Of a stretch of 64,000 bases of DNA, positions 27,048 to 34,621 are shown piece after piece. Within the stretch, counting starts at the first letter, position 1. Every line of letters begins with the position of its first letter. Source of the stretch: Hyphomicrobium nitrativorans NL23 (GTDB taxonomy: Bacteria; Pseudomonadota; Alphaproteobacteria; Rhizobiales; Hyphomicrobiaceae); contig NC_022997.1 in the NCBI RefSeq assembly GCF_000503895.1, positions 1,198,501-1,262,500 on the forward strand, read 5' to 3'. Under the pieces are notes generated by a model. That model did not search any database and had not been told where the DNA came from. It worked only from the letters and a program-made list of their open reading frames with translations. Both the position numbers and the translations under genes were made by a program.

Positions 27048-29785
27048 TTACGCCGGCGTCGCGTCGTCCAGGAAGCCCCAGCGGCGGAACAGCACCTTCT
27101 CCACTTCGAGAACGATCAAGAGCAGCACGCCGGTTCCGAGAATGACTAAGCCGTCCGTGAAGGAAACCGGCCGCGTGTCGAACAAGGTCTGCATGACGGG
27201 CGCATATGTGAAGGCAAACTGCGCGACGACGACGGCGCTCAAGGCGACGAGGACGGGCCTGGTGCCGAGGGCGCCGGTAAGGGTGAGGGATGTCTGATGC
27301 AGGAAGCGCACGTTGAAGAGATAGAAGATCTGCAGCACCACGAGCACGTTCACGACCATGGTGCGTGCGGTTTCCACATCGAGCCCGCGGCTCATGGCCC
27401 AGGCGTACGTGCCGAAGGCGCCCCCGACGAATAGAAGCGATACGAACGCGATGCGCCAGACAAGGAAGCCTGTGAGCAGGGACGTGCCGGGCCGGCGCGG
27501 GGGGCGCAGCATGACGCCGGGTTCCGACGGCTCGAACGCGAGCACTAGGCCAAGCGTTACGGTGGTGATCATGTTGATCCAGAGAATCTGGACGGGTGTG
27601 GCCGGGATCGTGAGCCCGAGCAGCATGGTGGCGATGATCGCGATGGCCAATCCCCCGTTTGTGGGGATCGTCCACGCGATCACTTTCTGAATGTTGTCGA
27701 AGACGGTGCGGCCTTCGTGGACGGCGGCGACGATGGTGGCGAAATTGTCGTCGACGAGCACCATCTGCGACGCCTGCTTGGCGGCTTCCGTTCCTTTGCG
27801 GCCCATGGCGATGCCGACGTCGGCCTGCTTCAAGGCCGGTGCGTCATTCACGCCGTCGCCCGTCATCGCGACGATGTCGCCGTCCGCCTGAAGGGCGCGC
27901 ACGATCCTGAGCTTGTGCTCCGGGTTGGTGCGGGCGAACACCGTCGTTTCTTCGGCGATCTTCGGCAGATCGGCGTCGCTCACGGCTTCGAGCTCGGCGC
28001 CGGTGATCACTTTCGGATTTTCGGAAAGGCCGAGCTGGTGGGCGATGGCGGTCGCGGTTGCGGCGTGGTCGCCGGTGATCATCTTGACCGCGATGCCGGC
28101 CGAACGGCATTCGGCGACGGCCCTGATCGCTTCCTCGCGCGGGGGATCGATGAAGCCTGCGAGGCCCAGGAAGACGAGGCCGTTTTCCACGTGGCTGAAT
28201 TCGAGATCGCCTGCGGTCGCGGGCTTCGATGCGAAGCCCAGGATACGCTCGCCGTGGGAGGCGGCTTCGGCGATCCGATCTGTCCAGTAGGCCTTGTCGA
28301 GTGGGGCGTCGCCGTCGAGGCGGGCTTCACGGTCGCACATTTCGAGCAGGCGCTCGGGTGCGCCTTTGACGAAGATGATGTGGTCTTCTTCCGGCACGCG
28401 ATGAAGCGACGCCATGAAGCGGTGCTCGGCGTCGAACGGGATTTCGTCGATGCGTTCCCAGTTGCGCCGGTGCTCGTCGGGGCCGACGCCGGCCTTTATC
28501 GCAAGTGCGACGAGTGCGCCTTCCATCGGGTCGCCCTCGACGTGCCATTGGCCGCTCTTTTCGAGCAGGCGCGCGTCGTTGCAGAGCACGGCGCAGCGGA
28601 CGAGATGGCTGGCGATGGGCGGGGGAAAGCTATTTTTTCGGTGCCGACAAGGAACGAGCCGACGGGTTCGTAGCCGACGCCTTCGACGACGAGTTCGTGG
28701 CCGGCCGTGACGATGCGGCGCGCGGTCATCTCGTTGCGGGTCAGCGTGCCGGTCTTGTCGGAGCAGATCACGGAGGTGGAGCCGAGCGTCTCGACGGCGG
28801 GCAGGCGGCGGATGATCGCATGGCGGGCGGCCATGCGCTGCACGCCGATGGCCAACGTGATGGTGATGACGGCTGGCAGGCCTTCCGGCACAGCCGCGAC
28901 GGCCAGCGCCACGACGACGAGGAGTGCGGAATCCCAAGCGTCGCCGCGCACGAGCGTCGCGAATGCAAATAAGAGCGCGGCGCCGACGAACGTGACCAGC
29001 GTGAAGAGGCGGCCGAAGCGGTTGATCTGGCGAAGGAGGGGTGTTGTGAGATCCTCGACCTGCCCCATCAGCGTACTGATACGGCCGATCTCGGTTTCGC
29101 TTCCTGTGGCGACGACGACGCCGGTGCCCTGGCCCGCCGCGACCAGCGTGCCGGAAAAGGCCATGCAGGTACGGTCGCCGAGCGGTGCTTCGGCTTCTAC
29201 GGGGTTTTGCTGCTTTTCTGAGGTGACGGATTCTCCGGTCAGGATCGCCTCGTCGATCAGCAGGCTGCGCGTGCGAACGAGGCGCATGTCGGCGGAGGCC
29301 TGGTCGCCGGCCTCCAGCAGCACGACGTCTCCGGGCACGAGTTGGGCTGCGGGCAGCGTGGTGCGATGTCCGCCGCGCATGACGGAGGCTTTGGGCGAGA
29401 CGAGATTGCGAATCGCATTCAGCGCTTGTTCCGCCTTGCCCTCCTGGATGAAGCCGACGACGGCGTTGATGGTGACGACGGCGAGGATGACGGCGGCGTC
29501 GACCGCGTGGCCGAGTGCCCAGGCCGCGACGGCGGCCGCGATCAGGAAGTAGATCAGCGTGTTGTGAAACTGATTGAGAAAGCGCAGCACCGGGTGGCGG
29601 CCAGCGGCCTCGGGCAGCACATTCTCTCCGTAGCGTTCGAGGCGCGCTTTTGCGTGCTCTTCGGACAGGCCGTCCGGCTGGGTATCGAGCGCGTCGAAAA
29701 CGTCTTCTGCGGGGACGGTGTGCCAGGGCTTCTGATGCACGCGGGGCAGCGCGGTCTCCGTCGTCGGTCGGTTGTCCTGCCCCAT
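27048..29785 (-). pseudogene. P-type cation-transporting ATPase (type II), broken by one-base deletion
   Basis: About 912 residues if repaired. The 5' part (29785 to about 28626) holds the cation-ATPase N domain, TM1-4, ILTGES (actuator), the M4 motif VPEGLP and the phosphorylation site DKTGTLT. The 3' part (about 28620 to 27048) holds the nucleotide-binding domain, GDGVNDAPALKQADVGIAMG and the C-terminal six-helix cation_ATPase_C domain. The two parts are in different frames; adding one C (G on the plus strand) in the run 28621-28625 joins them as KIAFPPPIASHL. The VPEGLP motif is the Ca2+-ATPase/Na+-type pattern; ion unknown. Start ATG 29785. Either a pseudogene or a consensus error. Confidence 0.82.
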
Positions 29786-29876
29786 CCCGGCTTTCGTCTC
29801 CTTCTGCGTCGGCACACATCCGCGGGCATCGCGGCTGCCGTCTTCAAGGCATACAAATGCGGATAGTGGCGCAGCT

Positions 29877-29890
29877 TTGATCCAAGTCAA
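29877..29890. promoter_or_regulatory. FNR/FixK-type box upstream of the P-type ATPase
   Basis: TTGATCCAAGTCAA matches the TTGAT-N4-ATCAA consensus at 9 of 10 positions. It lies 91 bases upstream of the ATPase start. On the minus strand a -10-like TGTATG/TATGCC follows about 22 bases after the box, the spacing expected for a class II activator site centred near -41. This suggests induction under low oxygen. Confidence 0.55.
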
Positions 29891-29916
29891 CGTTTGGAGC
29901 GTGCGTCGCGGACGAT

Positions 29917-29950
29917 GGAGGCGATGCACGCCGTTGCGCGCATCGCCTCC
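29917..29950. repeat. 11-bp perfect inverted repeat (possible terminator)
   Basis: GGAGGCGATGC at 29917-29927 pairs with GCATCGCCTCC at 29940-29950 around a 12-base loop. It lies just past the stop of the minus-strand oxidoreductase gene and would stop its transcript. The minus strand lacks a T-tract, so termination may be Rho-dependent or the stem may protect the 3' end. Confidence 0.5.
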
Positions 29951-29975
29951 GTTCCGTTTTAGGTGATCGCAAGGT

Positions 29976-30725
29976 TTAGCGAGCCGGTGCGGCGATCCCG
30001 AGCTTTTCGGTGAGTTCGTCAGCGGAGAGGACGTGTCCGAAGCCGTCGGTGCCCATGGCAAACTTGTCTGCGTCCTTGAGGCCGCCGACGACGAGCGGAT
30101 CGAAACCAGCGGCATCGACCAGTTTCTTCGCAACCTCGATGGCGTTTGCGTCATCGCCTGCGATGGGAACCGCCATGCGGGGCGCGGGCCGGTTGGCGTT
30201 GCTCGTAAAGATGCGGTGGTTGGCGGCGTTGAAGGCACGCACGATGCGCGCGCCGGGGAAATATTTCGCCGACGTCATGCCGATGCCGTTCTGCTTGGCT
30301 TCCTCGAACAGCGTGCTGCGGTTTGCGTTTCCGGCATCCAGCACGACTTTGCCTTTGAGGGCTTCGGCGTAGGCTTTGCCCGCTTCGGGATAGGACTGAT
30401 AGGGGATCGCCAGGAGGACGGCGTCCTCGCCGAAGCGGATGGCTTCCTCCACCGTGCCGGCGTGCGCAAGCGGCCCGAGCTGTTCGATAAGCGGCTTCAG
30501 GTTTTCGGGATTGCGCGAGGAAAACATCACTTCGTGGCCCGCCTTGACCCACAGCGCGCCGATGGCGCCGCCGAGGTTGCCGGAGCCGATGGTGCCGATT
30601 TTGAAACGCTCGTTTGCGCGCGTGGGGGACGCGCCGAACAGAGCGGATGTGCCGATTGCGATGCCGGAGGCTGCGGCGAGCGTAAGGATCTGGCGGCGTG
30701 ATGTTGAATAGATGTTCGATGTCAC
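29976..30725 (-). CDS. exported NADP-dependent oxidoreductase (F420-dependent family, PF03807)
   Basis: 249 residues. A twin-arginine-like signal (SRRQILTLAAASGIAIGTSALFGASPTRA, residues 10-38) precedes a Rossmann domain with GTIGSGNLGGAIGALWVKAGHEVMFSSRNP near residue 45. Relatives are NADPH-dependent F420 reductases and related cytosolic enzymes; an exported form is unusual. GTG 30725 is chosen because GGAGA lies 7-11 bases upstream and it gives the signal peptide its normal N-region; the longer frame adds a Pro/Arg-rich stretch. Substrate and cofactor (NADP versus F420) are not readable. Confidence 0.75.
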   Translation of the reverse strand: MTSNIYSTSRRQILTLAAASGIAIGTSALFGASPTRANERFKIGTIGSGNLGGAIGALWVKAGHEVMFSSRNPENLKPLIEQLGPLAHAGTVEEAIRFGEDAVLLAIPYQSYPEAGKAYAEALKGKVVLDAGNANRSTLFEEAKQNGIGMTSAKYFPGARIVRAFNAANHRIFTSNANRPAPRMAVPIAGDDANAIEVAKKLVDAAGFDPLVVGGLKDADKFAMGTDGFGHVLSADELTEKLGIAAPAR

Positions 30726-30890
30726 GAAGGCGTCTCCGCTTGAGGGCCGCTGGGCGCGGGCCGTGGGACGAGGCGGCCGTGGAGTGAGGCCGGTCGAGAT
30801 GAGAGGCACGATGCCGCATTTGCGAGCGCGCCGTGCGAGAGAGCTATTTCGTCGGGAAGGCGAGAGAATGGCTCAGGATGCGAGATCCGG

Positions 30891-30923
30891 CCCAAAACGC
30901 AAAAGCCCGGCCTAAGCCGGGCT
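30891..30923 (-). terminator. Rho-independent terminator, copy 1
   Basis: On the minus strand AGCCCGGC-TTAG-GCCGGGCT is followed by TTTTGCGTTTT. It resembles the terminator after tRNA-fMet 140 bases away and sits beside a 23-bp copy of the tRNA 3' end, so it appears to be part of a duplicated block. Confidence 0.65.
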
Positions 30924-30936
30924 TGTTACTGCGGTG

Positions 30937-30959
30937 TTGGTTGCGGGAGTAGGATTTGA
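30937..30959 (-). repeat. partial copy of the tRNA-fMet 3' end
   Basis: 23 bases identical to 31071-31093, that is the CCA end, acceptor 3' strand and most of the T arm of the initiator tRNA. The match then stops; the rest of a tRNA is absent. A similar terminator hairpin follows each copy. This is either a remnant of a tandem tRNA duplication or a footprint of integration at this tRNA. Confidence 0.7.
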
Positions 30960-31038
30960 GCTCGTTTGTCCCAGCGGCGGTGCTCCGCACCTTGCCGGGG
31001 CCCTGTTAGGTTCATTCACCAGATTCCCGCAGCCCAAC

Positions 31039-31062
31039 AAAAAACCCGGCCGAAGCCGGGCT
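31039..31062 (-). terminator. Rho-independent terminator of tRNA-fMet
   Basis: On the minus strand CCCGGC-TTCG-GCCGGG (stem 31045-31060, UUCG tetraloop) is followed by a T6 tract. It starts about 10 bases after the tRNA 3' end. Confidence 0.8.
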
Positions 31063-31071
31063 GTTTGTGTT

Positions 31072-31148
<77 letters not shown>

Positions 31149-31483
31149 TCACCACACGCTTTTCGACCAGACATGCCACCTGGAATGGGGACGCTGTCTC
31201 GTCGCATCGAACGATCCGGCCAACCTTGCGGTCTTGGGGCTTGATCTGGGCCCAAGGTCCTCAAAAGGAACCGGCCCGTTCGAAGAGACCGCTCGTGGGG
31301 CGGCTCTCGGCGAGGTCTATAGCACGATTTTCGTGTTTGTGAACCCCTGCCCGCACGGTTTCGCAACAGCCTTGATCCGGCGCAAGGGACAGCGTGCTCC
31401 GGAACGTTTCTGGGCGACCCACGGGCCGGAATCTTTCGTATAAGCTCGGGTTCGACCCTAAACCGAGACGAGACTTTCCGCCG
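31149..31483. other. intergenic region between tRNA-fMet and pabBC
   Basis: About 335 bases upstream of two divergent units. It should hold the tRNA promoter (minus strand) and the pabBC promoter (plus strand). No clear -35/-10 pair or palindrome was identified by eye. The pabBC frame is open from 31394 but the part before 31484 is not conserved-looking. Confidence 0.4.
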
Positions 31484-33340
31484 ATGACTGCAGCCGATCA
31501 CAACCGTGCCGACGGAACGCGGGCCAAGGCCTCCGAGACGCGGTTGGAGGAGACGTTCGTTCTTCTCGACAACAGCGCCGGGACGGGCGCCCCTACGCTG
31601 CTTTTTTCCAACCCGAAGGAGATCGTCTCGGCGATGACGCCGGACGAGGTGGGGCCGGCGCTTGCGCGGCTCGAAGCGGGGGCGGCAGAGGGGCTCCATG
31701 CGGCCGGATATTTCGCTTACGAGCTTGGATATGTTTTGGAGCCCAAGATCCGGGATCTCCTGCCGGAAGGCCGGAACGTGCCGCTGCTCTGGTTCGGATT
31801 CTACGACGCGCCGAGGGCGATGAACGAGGCGGAGGTCGACCACTGGCTCGGTACGCACACGAAGAGCGGCTCCTACCAGTTCACGTCCGTCTCGACGGCT
31901 TGGGACCAGCAGGAATACGAAACGCGTTTTGCCGCCGTGCAGGAGAAGATCCGCGCGGGCGACATCTATCAGCTCAACCTGACGTTCAAGGCGCGCTTCC
32001 GGCTCGAAGGCTCGCCGCTGACGTTCTATCGCGATATGCGCCGTCGCCAGCGCGTGGCCTATGCCGGGATCGTCGATACGGGCGAAGTCACGGTGCTTTC
32101 GGCGAGCCCGGAGCTGTTCATCGAAAAAGAGGGGCGCGTGGTTTCTACGCGGCCGATGAAGGGGACGGCGCCGCGCGCAGGGACGCCTGAAGCGGACGCG
32201 GAAGCCCGCCGCGTGCTTTCGACGGACATCAAGCAGCGCGCCGAAAACCTCATGATCGTCGATCTGATGCGCAACGACCTCGGACGCATCGCGGAGGTTG
32301 GCAGCGTCGGCGTGACGGATCTCTTTACCGTCGAGACGTTCCGGACGCTGCATCAGATGACGTCGGGCGTCGAGGCGACGCTGAAGGACGGATTGGGCAT
32401 CGGCGATCTGGTCCGCGCGATTTTTCCGCCGGGGTCGGTGATCGGCGCGCCGAAGATCCGAGCGATGGAGCTGATCCGCGATTACGAGACGGAGCCGCGT
32501 GGCGTTTACTGCGGCGCGATCGGCCACATCACGCCCGGCGGCGCGGCGCTGTTCAACGTTGCGATCCGCACGCCGGTGATCTTCCGCGGCGGGCAGGGCG
32601 AGATGGGGATCGGCTCGGGCGTCGTCTACGATTCCGTCGGCGCGAAGGAATACGCCGAGTGCCTGCTAAAGATGAAGTTCCTCACCGATCCGCCGAAGAC
32701 CTTCGAGTTGATCGAGACGCTGCTTTACGAAGCGGACAAGGGGTTCTGGTTGCTCGACGGGCATCTGGCGCGGCTCAAGGCGTCGGCCGCCTACTTCGGC
32801 TATGCGCATGACGAGGGCGCCGTGCGTGACGCGCTGGATCGTGCGGTGGAGGGCCGCACGGACGCACGACTTCGCGTGCGGCTCCTGTTGGCGGAAGATG
32901 GCAGCGTGTCGGTCACCGTGGCCGAGCAGCCGGCGCAAGGGCCGCGCGCCGTCATGCGCTATGCGATCTCGGATACGCGGGTGGATAGCGCCAACCCGTT
33001 TCTGTTCCACAAGACGACGCGGCGTGACCTCTATGACCGTGAGTGGCAGCACTACGCCGACACCAAAGGTGCCGACGAGGTGCTGTATCTGAACGAGCGG
33101 GGAGAGTTGGCCGAGGGGAGCCGGACGAACGTCTTCATCGAGCGTGACGGAAAACTTCTGACGCCGCCGCTATCGTCCGGCCTTCTGCCGGGTGTGCTGC
33201 GCCGCGATTTGATCTCGCAGGGCAAGGCCGTGGAAGCGGTGCTTACGCTCGACGACCTGGCGCGTGCGGACGCTGTCTATGTTGGGAATTCGGTGCGGGG
33301 GCTCGTGCGGGCAGAGCCCGTGACCACGGCATCCGGTTAA
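31484..33340 (+). CDS. pabB-pabC: aminodeoxychorismate synthase component I / aminodeoxychorismate lyase fusion
   Basis: 618 residues making p-aminobenzoate for folate. The N-terminal 390 residues are a chorismate-binding PabB domain: IRAGDIYQLNLTFKARF, STRPMKGTAPR, the PIKGT-like lysine, DLMRNDLGRIAEVG and FPPGSVIGAPKIRAME. The C-terminal 220 residues are a PLP class IV lyase: LIETLLYEADKGFWLLDGHLARL, the lysine in FLFHKTTRR and the late ELAEGSRTNVFI. Such PabB-PabC fusions are known. Start ATG 31484 is preferred; the ribosome site is weak. PabA (the glutaminase subunit) is not in the window. Confidence 0.93.
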   Translation: MTAADHNRADGTRAKASETRLEETFVLLDNSAGTGAPTLLFSNPKEIVSAMTPDEVGPALARLEAGAAEGLHAAGYFAYELGYVLEPKIRDLLPEGRNVPLLWFGFYDAPRAMNEAEVDHWLGTHTKSGSYQFTSVSTAWDQQEYETRFAAVQEKIRAGDIYQLNLTFKARFRLEGSPLTFYRDMRRRQRVAYAGIVDTGEVTVLSASPELFIEKEGRVVSTRPMKGTAPRAGTPEADAEARRVLSTDIKQRAENLMIVDLMRNDLGRIAEVGSVGVTDLFTVETFRTLHQMTSGVEATLKDGLGIGDLVRAIFPPGSVIGAPKIRAMELIRDYETEPRGVYCGAIGHITPGGAALFNVAIRTPVIFRGGQGEMGIGSGVVYDSVGAKEYAECLLKMKFLTDPPKTFELIETLLYEADKGFWLLDGHLARLKASAAYFGYAHDEGAVRDALDRAVEGRTDARLRVRLLLAEDGSVSVTVAEQPAQGPRAVMRYAISDTRVDSANPFLFHKTTRRDLYDREWQHYADTKGADEVLYLNERGELAEGSRTNVFIERDGKLLTPPLSSGLLPGVLRRDLISQGKAVEAVLTLDDLARADAVYVGNSVRGLVRAEPVTTASG

Positions 33341-33389
33341 CGAGCGGTCAGTTTGGGCTTGAGGCTAAAGGGCCTCAAGCGATCCGGAT

Positions 33390-33650
33390 CTAAAGATCCT
33401 TGGTCGTTGTCCCGCTGGGCGCGGTGGCTTGCCCATCGACGGGCTGCGCCCCGCTCGGGGCATGGTCTTCGGCGCGGTCCTGGGAGGATGCAGCCGGGAT
33501 CGACGCCGTTTCCGATGCGTTGCGATAGACCGCCGCGACGCCGAATACGAAAGCCGCAAAGGTCAGGGCGCAGGCCAGTGCGATCTCGCGCGTCAATCGC
33601 CGCGCTCGCTCGGCAAAGGGGCCGGTTTGCATTTTGCGTATCATCATCAT
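33390..33650 (-). CDS. small single-pass membrane protein, unknown (86 aa)
   Basis: N-terminal basic segment (IRKMQTGPFAERARRLTREI), one transmembrane helix (ALACALTFAAFVFGVAAVY) and a Ser/Ala/Pro/Asp-rich tail, predicted outside. No family recognised. Several ATGs are clustered at 33650, 33647, 33644 and 33632; none has a clear Shine-Dalgarno, so the start is uncertain. It is convergent with pabBC. The membrane helix and codon pattern support coding, but it could be spurious. Confidence 0.45.
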   Translation of the reverse strand: MMMIRKMQTGPFAERARRLTREIALACALTFAAFVFGVAAVYRNASETASIPAASSQDRAEDHAPSGAQPVDGQATAPSGTTTKDL

Positions 33651-33811
33651 GGGGGCAATGTGTGCAGGTCGACGCGACAGAGCCAGAGTTCCGAACGCCG
33701 CGCGACAGAAAAGCACAGAGCGGGCGATGCGGTTGCCTTGACACCGGATAAGACCGGGACCCTACGCATCCAGGTTTAACGCCCGCCGACGGGGCGATGC
33801 CTGGAATGGTT

Positions 33812-33988
33812 CTAAAGCCCGCGCATGATGCATCCGAAAATGAGGATGAACTGGGCGACCAGCAGGACCCAGATCTCGTGCTGCGAGATGATCGGGATGG
33901 CGGCGCCGAAGACGTATGTGACGATGGCGAGCACGGTCAGAATGACCGACAGCATGAAGGTCAGGATGCCAGGAGCTTTCAGAACCAT
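33812..33988 (-). CDS. small two-helix membrane protein (58 aa)
   Basis: Nearly the whole protein is membrane: helix 1 about 9-30 (FMLSVILTVLAIVTYVFGAAI), the short loop PIISQHEIW, helix 2 about 38-56 (VLLVAQFILIFGCIMRGL). ATG 33988 is chosen because GAGGGGGAA lies 8-16 bases upstream. Small proteins of this form are common in Hyphomicrobiales and unannotated in many genomes; role unknown. Longer open frames over the same bases are rejected. Confidence 0.7.
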   Translation of the reverse strand: MVLKAPGILTFMLSVILTVLAIVTYVFGAAIPIISQHEIWVLLVAQFILIFGCIMRGL

Positions 33989-34319
33989 CGATCGTATTCC
34001 CCCTCGACGCATTGGATGGTGAAGCGAGCGTCCGCACGGTGAAGTGCAGCATGACAAACCCTTCGACTCGCGCGACTTGCGGCTTATAGCAGGCGCGATC
34101 CGCGCTGACACGGGCTTCATGGCAACACTTTTGTAACGACGAACCAAACAAGCCTAATCAGGCTCGCAAATTTGCGTGCTTCCTGCTAGATTCACTGTGA
34201 TTTTCCTGGTGTTCGGAAACTTCCGCGGCGCGTGCAGGTTTACCCCTGCGTGTGCGTAGAAGATTTGTGCCGGTACCCGGTCCGCTACCGGCCGGTTTAG
34301 CTCCATGCAGGAGATTTCG
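33989..34319. other. intergenic region with short hairpins
   Basis: About 330 bases between divergent small genes. It is relatively AT-rich around 34140-34220. GCAGG-TTTAC-CCTGC near 34235 and an inverted GCCGGTACCC / GGGT...ACCGGC-type structure near 34270-34300 could form small leader hairpins upstream of the gene at 34320. No gene supported. Confidence 0.35.
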
Positions 34320-34595
34320 ATGCAGCACGTTCTCCCGGTTGCCGCGTTGGTTGCGTTGTCGCTCGCGGTGTCGTCTGCGGCGTCTGCCTATAGCCCAAAT
34401 GTGCGTAAGCATTGCCGTGCAGACTATATGGAGTATTGCAGCGCGCATCCTGTGGGCAGCAAGGGCGTGCGGGATTGCATGCGGAGCGTGGGGCGCGACC
34501 TGAGGCCGGCGTGTATCAACGCGCTGGCGGAATCGGGTGAGGTCGGGGGCAAGAAAAAGCCGGCCAAGCGCTATCGGCATGCTGGCGGGCGCTGA
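34320..34595 (+). CDS. small exported cysteine-rich protein
   Basis: 91 residues with a signal peptide (MQHVLPVAALVALSLAVSSAASA), then a compact domain with four cysteines in the pattern KHCRADYMEYCSAHP...VRDCMRS...RPACINAL and a basic tail. The spacing resembles one cysteine-rich GLG1-type repeat seen in small periplasmic proteins of this order. Function unknown. ATG 34320 is chosen because CAGGAG lies 8-13 bases upstream; a start 15 bases earlier is possible. Confidence 0.72.
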   Translation: MQHVLPVAALVALSLAVSSAASAYSPNVRKHCRADYMEYCSAHPVGSKGVRDCMRSVGRDLRPACINALAESGEVGGKKKPAKRYRHAGGR

Positions 34596-34621
34596 GCAGC
34601 GGATCAGGTGTCGGGAGCGCT

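Noticed and set aside
27048-29819. A single 923-residue ATPase in one frame
   Set aside because: The 5' two fifths of that frame is Arg-rich shadow; the real N-terminal half lies in another frame joined at the G-run near 28621.
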